Part shown: piece by piece, positions 1-6,396 of the stretch
Position numbering within the stretch: position 1 is the first letter of the stretch
How the letters are laid out: each line of letters begins with the position of its first letter
From: Cyclobacteriaceae bacterium
GTDB taxonomy: Bacteria; Bacteroidota; Bacteroidia; Cytophagales; Cyclobacteriaceae
DNA: 34,766 bases
Reading direction: 5' to 3'
NCBI GenBank assembly: GCA_013140555.1
Contig: JABFSO010000035.1
Location: 1 to 34,766, forward strand
Notes under the pieces: generated by a model
Seen by the model: only the letters and a program-made list of their open reading frames with translations
Databases searched by the model: none
Told to the model about the DNA's origin: nothing
Made by a program: the position numbers and the translations under genes

Positions 1-119
1 ACCTTAACCACGTCACAGAAATTTGCGAACGTATAGTTCTTTTAGAGAAAGGACAAGTGATTAAAGATTTGCGTGGAGAATCTACACTGGCCGAGCTGGA
101 AGCCTATTTTAAGGCTTAA
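1..119 (+). CDS. ABC transporter ATP-binding protein, C-terminal fragment
   Basis: The reading frame starting at base 3 is open from the window edge to a TAA at 117-119 and encodes 38 residues beginning LNHVTEICERIVLLEKGQV. This fits the tail of an ABC ATPase: the segment just after the switch histidine, with the usual 'E.CDR..ll.kG' pattern that follows the H-loop. The closing residues (STLAELEAYF) resemble the short helix that ends ABC-2 type or GldA-like ATPases. The Walker motifs and signature lie outside the window, so substrate and partner cannot be named. The gene ends 79 bases before the next one, and a separate promoter-like motif lies in that gap, so it is probably not in the downstream operon. 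Confidence 0.6.
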   Translation, partial: LNHVTEICERIVLLEKGQVIKDLRGESTLAELEAYFKA

Positions 120-138
120 TGAACCCTTTTTAAAATTT

Positions 139-180
139 TTTTAGAAAGGCGTAGGGGTAAAGTCCGAGCGGGGTGTCTGT
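139..180 (+). promoter_or_regulatory. Putative ECF (FecI-type) promoter
   Basis: An AT-rich run (about 131-143) is followed by TAGGGG at 152-157 and, 17 bases later, GTCTGT at 175-180. From memory, Bacteroidota genes under FecI-type sigma factors often carry an A/T tract, a TAGGGG box and a GTCTTA-like box at about this spacing. The match is by eye. If it is correct, the sigma factor encoded two genes downstream would switch on its own operon. Confidence 0.42.
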
Positions 181-198
181 ACATCAAACGCAGACATT

Positions 199-963
199 AT
201 GAAAACACATTACCGCCATCTTTTTGCCATAACCGCCCTTGTTTTTTGTTGCTTCGGATTTGCATCCGGGCAGGAAATTAAGCGCACGCTTCCTTTCTTT
301 GATAAGATTGTAGTTTCGCCCAAAATCAATGTAGTACTTGTAAAAGGCGACAAAGAAGGTGTTCGGATAGTCTATTCAAAAGTAAGCGAACAAAAAATTC
401 ACGCCCATGTATCGGGCAAAACACTCCAACTTTATTTAGATGGCGCGCGCATCATAGAAAAAAACCACTACGTGCCCGAGGATAATTATCAGCATAAAGT
501 GGCCATGTATCGCGATGCCTCTGTGACAGCCTATGTCACGTATACTTCATTGCGAAAATTAGTGGTGCGTGGGGAAGAAGCCGTTTCGTGCAATAGCATG
601 ATTAGTGGCGATGAGTTTATTCTTCGCGCTTATGGCGAAACTAAAATTACGTTGGACAGCTTGAACGTATCCGATTTTGTCATTGCGTTGTATGGCGAAA
701 ACAAGCTACGTGTATCTCACGGCAGCGCACAACAGCAAACCTACCGCCTTTATGGCGAAAACCGAATTGACAATAGTGGTTTGAACAGCGAAACGATATT
801 CACTTCCATTTATGGTGAAGCCAAACTGCGGCTTTATGCTACAAACCAGGTGCGCATCACTTCTTTTGGTGAACCCCAAATTGAAGTAGCGGGCTCAGCC
901 GATATTCGAAAGGGATTGATGGTCGGCCGGGCAAATGTTACTCATATAAAAGGCAGTAACTAA
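199..963 (+). CDS. Head GIN domain (DUF2807) exported adhesin-like protein
   Basis: This 254-residue protein starts with a clear Sec signal peptide (residues 1-25, cleavage near SGQ). The rest is beta-rich and fits the DUF2807 'putative auto-transporter adhesin, head GIN' family, a right-handed beta-helix fold found mostly in Bacteroidota. The motif YGE recurs at residues 145, 165, 185 and 205, exactly 20 residues apart, followed by a variant FGE at 223; each probably marks one coil of the helix. The gene lies directly upstream of an ECF sigma factor (38-base gap), with a FecI-like promoter motif in front, so it probably belongs to the sigma operon. A role at the cell surface is inferred from the signal peptide and fold; no ligand can be named. 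Confidence 0.8.
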   Translation: MKTHYRHLFAITALVFCCFGFASGQEIKRTLPFFDKIVVSPKINVVLVKGDKEGVRIVYSKVSEQKIHAHVSGKTLQLYLDGARIIEKNHYVPEDNYQHKVAMYRDASVTAYVTYTSLRKLVVRGEEAVSCNSMISGDEFILRAYGETKITLDSLNVSDFVIALYGENKLRVSHGSAQQQTYRLYGENRIDNSGLNSETIFTSIYGEAKLRLYATNQVRITSFGEPQIEVAGSADIRKGLMVGRANVTHIKGSN

Positions 964-1001
964 AATTTAAACTTAGCCGTACATTGCGCTATCATTTTTA
1001 A

Positions 1002-1577
1002 ATGACAGATAGCGATTTGATATACGATACCGAGCTGGTGCAAGGAAATGAACTGGCGTTTGAAAAGATTTTTAAAATCTATTACAAACCCTTGTGCCAT
1101 TACGCCTATTCATTTTTGAACGATGGTGCCGAAGCAGAAGAAGTAGTGCAGAATACATTTGTAAAAATATGGGAGCGCAGATCAAACATTCAAGTGCAGA
1201 CTTCTGTGAAGGCGTATCTCTACAGCATGGTGCGCAATAGTTGTCTCAACGTAATCAAACATGAGAAAGTGAAAAAGGAATTTGCAAAGGATCATCAATA
1301 CGTAAGCGAAACTTCACGACCCGTGGTGGAAGAGAAAATGATTTCGAATGATTTGGAATCAAAAATTTATGAAGCGATGCGCGCTTTACCCGAGCAGTGC
1401 AGGTTGGTATTTCAGTTGAGTCGCTTTGAAGAATTGAAGTATCAGGAGATTGCCGAACAATTAGAAATTTCAGTGAAGACGGTGGAGAACCAGATGGGCA
1501 AGGCATTAAAAACGATGCGCTTGCATTTGAAAGAGTACCTCGTGTTGGTTTTACTATTCATACAAACCGGTAACTAA
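1002..1577 (+). CDS. RNA polymerase ECF sigma factor, FecI-like
   Basis: This 191-residue protein has the two conserved parts of an ECF sigma-70 factor. Region 2 (about residues 15-75, with YKPLCHYAYSFL and the AEEVVQNTFVKIWE core) binds the -10 element and core polymerase. Region 4 (about 120-175, with LPEQCRLVFQLSRFE and the helix-turn-helix YQEIAEQLEISVKTVENQM) binds the -35 element. Length and order match the Bacteroidota FecI-type family. A short hydrophobic tail (YLVLVLLFI) ends the protein, which is common in this group. The anti-sigma gene follows after only two bases, so the two are almost certainly co-translated. The sigma factor is expected to be held inactive by that FecR protein until an envelope signal arrives. 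Confidence 0.93.
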   Translation: MTDSDLIYDTELVQGNELAFEKIFKIYYKPLCHYAYSFLNDGAEAEEVVQNTFVKIWERRSNIQVQTSVKAYLYSMVRNSCLNVIKHEKVKKEFAKDHQYVSETSRPVVEEKMISNDLESKIYEAMRALPEQCRLVFQLSRFEELKYQEIAEQLEISVKTVENQMGKALKTMRLHLKEYLVLVLLFIQTGN

Positions 1578-1579
1578 TA

Positions 1580-2572
1580 GTGGAAAAGAATTTCAACGAT
1601 ATCGATACACTGATTGCGAATGTGCTTGCCGGAGAAGCAACGGCTGCCGAACAGCAGGAGGTAGAGCAATGGATTTCGCAAAGCGAAGAAAACCGGATTT
1701 ACTTTAATAACATTAAGCTGATTTTTGATTCCGCAGCCAAAGCTACTGTGAGTGAAAAATTTGATGAAGATGCCGCCTGGTTGAAAGTGAAATCGAAACT
1801 GAATACCCAACAACCAGCCGGAAAAAGCCGAACGCTTACTTTCGATTGGCGAATAGCTGCTGCTATAGCCATGATCATTGGTGTAAGTGGCTTGTTTTAT
1901 TTGGTCAGTGAAAAAGAAAACCAAGTTGTTACCATTGCTTCAACCATCGGCACACAAAATGATACATTGCCCGATGGATCGCGAATCTTCTTAAATAAAA
2001 AGTCAGAAGTGAGTTTTTCGTTTCATTCCGGCTCCGGCCAACGAAAAGTGAAACTGAAAGGCGAAGCATTTTTCTCTGTGAAACATGAAGAGGAAAAACC
2101 CTTTATCATCGAAGCTGATGAAGTGCTCGTGCGTGATATTGGTACCGAGTTCAACTTGAAAGCCTATCCCGATAAGGATACCATTGAAATTGTTGTGACC
2201 GAAGGCGAAGTACAATTTTATACCTTAAAAAACGCAGGTTTAAATTTGAAGGCAGGCGAGAGTGCACTCTATCTTAAATCCCGTAAGGAGTTTCAACGCC
2301 TGCTAAAAGCCGACACCAATGTGTTGGCGTACAAAACAAAAGTATTCAACTTCCGAAATACCGAATTGAAATCTGTGGTGAAGCTGTTAAATGAAATCTA
2401 TCAGAAGCATATTACGCTTTCACCGGCCATTATGGAATGTCAACTCACTGCGCACTTTTTTGAAGATGACCCCAATACGATTATAGAAGTAATTGCCGAA
2501 ACGATGGGGCTCACCATCAGCCGCAAAGACGAGGAGATTTATTTGGAAGGAACCGGCTGCAACACCCACTAA
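1580..2572 (+). CDS. FecR-family anti-sigma factor with DUF4974 tail
   Basis: This protein has 330 residues and a GTG start two bases after the sigma stop. The cytoplasmic part (1-88) should bind the sigma factor. A single transmembrane helix spans about 91-109 (IAAAIAMIIGVSGLFYLV). The periplasmic FecR domain covers roughly 120-235, with the typical DTLPDGSRIFLNKKSEVSF and GEAFFSVKHEEEKPFII stretches. A DUF4974 domain closes the protein (about 255-325, VFNFRNTELKSVVKLLNEIY). In this family the periplasmic domain reads a signal from the STN domain of an outer-membrane partner; here the next gene supplies an STN domain eight bases downstream. Activation by proteolysis is known for other FecR proteins; nothing in this sequence shows which protease acts. 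Confidence 0.93.
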   Translation: MEKNFNDIDTLIANVLAGEATAAEQQEVEQWISQSEENRIYFNNIKLIFDSAAKATVSEKFDEDAAWLKVKSKLNTQQPAGKSRTLTFDWRIAAAIAMIIGVSGLFYLVSEKENQVVTIASTIGTQNDTLPDGSRIFLNKKSEVSFSFHSGSGQRKVKLKGEAFFSVKHEEEKPFIIEADEVLVRDIGTEFNLKAYPDKDTIEIVVTEGEVQFYTLKNAGLNLKAGESALYLKSRKEFQRLLKADTNVLAYKTKVFNFRNTELKSVVKLLNEIYQKHITLSPAIMECQLTAHFFEDDPNTIIEVIAETMGLTISRKDEEIYLEGTGCNTH

Positions 2573-2580
2573 CGTATTTT

Positions 2581-4386
2581 ATGAAGACAATCTTTAGCAC
2601 AATCCTCGTGTCTTTCTTTTTATTGCCGGCTGTGGCTCAACCTTCTCTTTTGGATAAGAGAATTACAATTAGCTTGGTGGAAGTAACTTTACCCGAGGCA
2701 TTGAATCAAATTGGCAAAGCAGGCAATTGTTCATTTACCTATAACAGTTCACTCATCTCTGATCAACAATTGGTAACACTCTATGCTATCGACCGCACCA
2801 TTGGCGCCATTCTTACCGATTTGTTTAAAGGATCCGTCAGCTTCAAAGCAAAAGAGCGATACATCATTTTAAAAAAGGTAACACTCGCACCAAAGCCATC
2901 GCAGTTTATTCTGGCGGGGTTTGTTGAAGATGAAGCGACCGGTGAAAAACTAAAAGATGCGAGTGTGTATGACAAAGAGCTCATCAACTCGGTGCTCACC
3001 GATGAGTGGGGATATTTTCACATGAAGTTTAATAAACAAACCGATTCAATACACTTGTCGGTTAGTAAAGGCGGCTATGTAGATACGCTAATGATCTTAC
3101 CACCGCAAAACCGCACTTCTATGAAAGTAAAACTGCATACCAAGCTGGTAGTAACAGCTGCGGTAGTGGATACAGCCAAGCAGGAAGAGCCATTGCAACT
3201 TCCGTATGAATCGAATCCCAACGTGCAAAACATCAGCGATACGATCTATCGGGATATTCAGCTTTCTTTTCTGCCGTACATAGGCACCAACAAAGGTTTG
3301 AGTGGCAATACGATCAATGATTATTCGATTAATTTTTTAGGTGGTTATTCGCTGGGTACACGCGAAATTGAATTGGGATTTTTCTTTAACATCGATCGAG
3401 GCGATGTGGGCTGGCTGCAAGTGGCCGGTGTGGCAAACTTGGTGGGACGGAATGTAGATGGTATTCAAGCTTCTGGTTTTACTAACATCAATGGAGGAAA
3501 GATGACAGGTTTACAACTATCATCTTTCAATGCCAATCGAGGTCAAACCAATGGTTTACAAATTGGCGCTTTAGGAAATGCCAGCCTACGTTCACTAAAC
3601 GGAATGCAAATTGCAGGCTTCGCCAACTATGCGAATAAAAGATCACGCGGAATGCAAATTGCAGGTGGGGCCAATGTAATGACGGGACAATTAAGTGGAA
3701 TGCAGTTAGCAGGGGCTGTGAATGTGGTGACTGGAAATATTTCAGGCTCGCAGTTGGCAGGCGTTAGCAACATAGCTACTCGTAAAGTAAGAGGTTCTCA
3801 AATTTCTGCTGCGTTTAACTATGGTAAGAATGTGCGCGGCACACAAATTGGAATTTTAAATTATGCTGATAGTTTGGGCGGAGTTCCCATTGGATTGATT
3901 AGTTATGTCAATCACGGCTACCATCGCATTGAACTTTCGGCAGATGAAATTTTTTATGCGAACTTGGCATTTCGCACGGGTGTGCGCAAATTTTACAATA
4001 TCATCTTAGCTGGTATTCAGCCGAATCAAATTAGCAGTAACAATTACAGTTGGACATTTGGTTATGGCCTTGGTACCGCACGAAAAATTTCTTCCGGCAT
4101 TCATCTGAATATCGATATCACTTCGCAACATGTTTCAGCCCGCGACTTTACTTCTTCGATGAGCCTGTTGAATAAATTGCATCTGGGCCTCGACTTTAAG
4201 TTGGCGCGCAAGTTTTGGATTTATGGAGGTGTGACTTTCAACGGCTATATTACTGAAATAGCTGCTACGGATAAGCCAAACATCTTCCAAGATTATCAGC
4301 CTCAATTCATCCACAACCAAAATTGGGATACCACTTACAACATCAATTCTTGGTGGGGCGCCAAAGTGGCACTGCGCTTTTTGTGA
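2581..4386 (+). CDS. STN-domain surface protein with 16-residue repeats
   Basis: The 601-residue protein starts with a Sec signal peptide (1-20). Residues 21-100 form an STN (secretin/TonB short N-terminal) domain of the kind that contacts FecR. Residues 108-190 resemble the carboxypeptidase-D regulatory-like domain that follows STN in SusC-type receptors. No TonB plug or long barrel follows. Instead residues 279-448 hold about eleven repeats of 14-17, mostly 16, residues with the pattern [MLS]Q[IL]AGxxN then a closing G; this recalls the LA_2272-type surface repeat known from Leptospira and would fold as a stacked beta structure. Residues 450-601 are beta-rich with alternating aromatic strands, perhaps a small outer-membrane barrel. 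It is the probable sensor partner of the FecR protein. Domain calls are by eye. Confidence 0.72.
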   Translation: MKTIFSTILVSFFLLPAVAQPSLLDKRITISLVEVTLPEALNQIGKAGNCSFTYNSSLISDQQLVTLYAIDRTIGAILTDLFKGSVSFKAKERYIILKKVTLAPKPSQFILAGFVEDEATGEKLKDASVYDKELINSVLTDEWGYFHMKFNKQTDSIHLSVSKGGYVDTLMILPPQNRTSMKVKLHTKLVVTAAVVDTAKQEEPLQLPYESNPNVQNISDTIYRDIQLSFLPYIGTNKGLSGNTINDYSINFLGGYSLGTREIELGFFFNIDRGDVGWLQVAGVANLVGRNVDGIQASGFTNINGGKMTGLQLSSFNANRGQTNGLQIGALGNASLRSLNGMQIAGFANYANKRSRGMQIAGGANVMTGQLSGMQLAGAVNVVTGNISGSQLAGVSNIATRKVRGSQISAAFNYGKNVRGTQIGILNYADSLGGVPIGLISYVNHGYHRIELSADEIFYANLAFRTGVRKFYNIILAGIQPNQISSNNYSWTFGYGLGTARKISSGIHLNIDITSQHVSARDFTSSMSLLNKLHLGLDFKLARKFWIYGGVTFNGYITEIAATDKPNIFQDYQPQFIHNQNWDTTYNINSWWGAKVALRFL

Positions 4387-4389
4387 CCT

Positions 4390-4420
4390 TTTGGGATTTA
4401 CTGAATATGCTTAGATTGCC
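4390..4420 (+). promoter_or_regulatory. Possible coaX promoter
   Basis: TTTG at 4390-4393 is followed after 18 bases by TAGATTGC at 4412-4419, a weak match to the Bacteroidota -7 box TAnnTTTG. It sits in the 36-base gap before coaX and overlaps nothing coding. Two mismatches in the -7 box keep confidence low. Confidence 0.3.
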
Positions 4421-4422
4421 GC

Positions 4423-5202
4423 ATGTTACTTGTACTCGATATCGGCAACAGCGACATCACTATTGGCCTTTGGCATGTAGATGAGTGGAAAGCAGTCTGG
4501 CGAATTCCTTCTAAGCCCGATCAGCCCGAATTGTATTATGGTGTAAAACTCCGCGACTACTTTTTAGAATCCAAAGTAGCTATGCAAGAAGTAACTACGG
4601 TTTGTGTGAGCAGCGTAGTGCCTGGCCTCACGGAGAAAATCAAGAGTATGATTCGTACGCTGTTTGCATTAGAGCCTATTACACTCGGCCCGAAAGTATA
4701 TCAGCAGTTGCCCATTCAGGTTTTAAATCCCTACGAGATTGGTTCAGACTTAGTGGCTAACGCCATGGGCGCGTTTGTAAAGTTCAAACAGACCTGCATT
4801 GTGGTAGATTTCGGCACTGCTCTTACCTTCACTACGATCTCTAAAGAAGGAACAATTTTAGGTGTATCAATTGTGCCGGGTTTGCGCACCGCGCTAAAGG
4901 CTTTAACACAAAACGCGGCTAAGCTATTTGATGTACCCTTAGAGATTCCAAAATCAGCTTTAGGTACTAGCACAGTTACAGCCATTCAATCCGGTATTGT
5001 AATTGGCTACGAAGGGCTGGTTCGTAAAATGGTGAGCGCCATTCGCGAAGAGCTGAAAGAAGATTGCCCAGCCATCGCCACTGGTGGTCTTTCGTTTGTC
5101 ATTTCTCCGCTCAAATCGTTTTTTCATGCCATTGACCCCACGCTGACACTGGACGGTCTGCGGTTTATTGTGGAGGCGGTAAAAGAGAAAGAAAATAAGT
5201 AA
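4423..5202 (+). CDS. coaX: Type III pantothenate kinase
   Basis: This enzyme phosphorylates pantothenate with ATP, the first step of coenzyme A synthesis, in the cytoplasm. Its 259 residues match the family length. The ATP-binding motif DIGNSDITIGLW is at residues 6-17. The pantothenate-binding segment reads PYEIGSDLVANAMGAF, where many homologues have GxDR; here Leu replaces the Arg. The second nucleotide motif VDFGTALTFTTI and the GVSIVPGLRTALKALTQNA segment follow, then the SGIVIGYEGLV motif of the ASKHA fold. The ATG lies 36 bases after the STN gene, and PrsW follows after 23 bases on the same strand. Confidence 0.95.
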   Translation: MLLVLDIGNSDITIGLWHVDEWKAVWRIPSKPDQPELYYGVKLRDYFLESKVAMQEVTTVCVSSVVPGLTEKIKSMIRTLFALEPITLGPKVYQQLPIQVLNPYEIGSDLVANAMGAFVKFKQTCIVVDFGTALTFTTISKEGTILGVSIVPGLRTALKALTQNAAKLFDVPLEIPKSALGTSTVTAIQSGIVIGYEGLVRKMVSAIREELKEDCPAIATGGLSFVISPLKSFFHAIDPTLTLDGLRFIVEAVKEKENK

Positions 5203-5225
5203 TTTTCGGTCACGAATAGAAACCG

Positions 5226-5936
5226 ATGGATATCGTAGTACTTCTTGCGCTTGCTTTGGCACCGGGTGCCGCCATCGGCCTTTATATCTATTGGAAAGAT
5301 GAACACGAGCGCGAGCCCATTGGATTATTAATCAAAAGTTTTTTCATGGGGGTCATCAGCACACTCATTACTTTGTTGATCAGTTGGCCCATTAATCAGT
5401 TAATCCCCATCGACCCATCCAGTATCAGCCAGCAGGCGGTGCATGCTTTTTTGTTAGTAGCTTTGATCGAAGAGTTCAGCAAATTCATTTTTGTGTATTG
5501 GGTTTTGTATCCCAATGAAAATTTTAATGAGCCATACGATGGCATTGTTTACTCGGTAGTGGTGAGCCTTGGTTTTGCCGGCCTTGAAAACATCTTGTAT
5601 ATCAGTAATGGTGGCGTTGAGACGGCTATTCTACGGATGTTTACGGCCGTGCCGGCACATGCTACCTTCGGTGTGTTGATGGGATACTTTTTAGGCAAAG
5701 CCAAGTTTGAACACCGCAAAGGGCACTATGCTATTTATGCATTGCTGGTGGCTACACTGTTTCATGGAGCGTACGATTACTTCTGGTTCATTTCGTATGT
5801 GCCGGGTATTTGGATGAGTGCCATCATTTCATTGTTCATAGGCATCTTCCTTTCTCGAAGAGCCATTCACATCCATCAAGAGGCATCCCCATTTAATCCA
5901 CTCACACGAGTTGATAAGGACGAGATAAAGTCGTAG
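5226..5936 (+). CDS. PrsW-family intramembrane metalloprotease
   Basis: This 236-residue multi-pass membrane protein has about seven hydrophobic segments. All the PrsW/CAAX-protease signature elements are visible: EEFSK (residues 82-86, EExxK), the acidic EPYDG, FAGLEN (117-122), a histidine in PAHATFG (H145) and HGAYD (180-184). These are the putative zinc ligands and catalytic residues. Bacillus PrsW makes the first cut in the anti-sigma factor RsiW; whether this homologue cuts an anti-sigma factor is unknown. A single-pass FecR is encoded about 2.7 kb upstream, which makes it an obvious candidate substrate. A BLUF gene follows after eight bases, so the two are probably one transcript. Confidence 0.88.
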   Translation: MDIVVLLALALAPGAAIGLYIYWKDEHEREPIGLLIKSFFMGVISTLITLLISWPINQLIPIDPSSISQQAVHAFLLVALIEEFSKFIFVYWVLYPNENFNEPYDGIVYSVVVSLGFAGLENILYISNGGVETAILRMFTAVPAHATFGVLMGYFLGKAKFEHRKGHYAIYALLVATLFHGAYDYFWFISYVPGIWMSAIISLFIGIFLSRRAIHIHQEASPFNPLTRVDKDEIKS

Positions 5937-5944
5937 ATTGGTCT

Positions 5945-6385
5945 ATGTACCATTTGGTCTACACCAGCCTTGCGGCCAATCTTTTTTCGGAAGAAGATTT
6001 GGTGCGTCTGTTAGAAAAAAGCAGAACAAGCAATAAAGAACAGGCCGTTTCAGGTATGCTGTTGTATTTGCAAGGAAAATTCATACAGGTGTTGGAAGGT
6101 GAACGTGACAACGTAATCAATCTCTATGAGCGAATCCGGCAAGATACTCGACACCGCAAAGTGACTACCGTAGTTGAAGGCGAATCACCCAGACGTATTT
6201 TCCCAAACTGGTCGATGGGATTTAAACACCTCACACAAACTGAGTTTTATCAGGAGAGTGGTTTTTTAGAAATGGATGATTTTTTTGCGCAGCAGCAACC
6301 TGAAAACAAAAGTCTGGTTCTAATCTTTTTAGAGTTGTTCTATAAAAAGAACAATGTCGATTATCCGGAAGTGATAGCGCACTAG
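5945..6385 (+). CDS. BLUF-domain blue-light sensor
   Basis: The 146-residue protein is a short BLUF photoreceptor: residues 1-95 form the flavin-binding domain and about 50 residues of C-terminal helix follow. The residues needed for the photocycle are present: Tyr6 (HLVYTS), Asn30 (RTSNKEQ), Gln48 (GKFIQVLEG) and the Trp89/Met91 pair (FPNWSMGFK). Such proteins bind FAD and change a hydrogen-bond network in blue light. There is no attached effector domain (no EAL, GGDEF or cyclase), so output must go through a partner protein. The nearest gene, PrsW, is eight bases upstream. The 3' end converges on the giant minus-strand gene with a three-base gap. Confidence 0.93.
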   Translation: MYHLVYTSLAANLFSEEDLVRLLEKSRTSNKEQAVSGMLLYLQGKFIQVLEGERDNVINLYERIRQDTRHRKVTTVVEGESPRRIFPNWSMGFKHLTQTEFYQESGFLEMDDFFAQQQPENKSLVLIFLELFYKKNNVDYPEVIAH

Positions 6386-6396
6386 GTTTTAAAACC
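6385..6396. repeat. Perfect 12-base palindrome between convergent genes
   Basis: GGTTTTAAAACC spans the last base of the BLUF stop codon and reaches past the stop codon of the minus-strand giant gene. It is short and lacks a GC-rich stem, so calling it a bidirectional terminator is only a suggestion. Confidence 0.3.

Noticed and set aside
1002-2572. Iron-citrate uptake regulation by FecI/FecR
   Set aside because: No TonB-dependent receptor or ferric-citrate transporter lies in the operon, so a role in iron uptake is not supported here.
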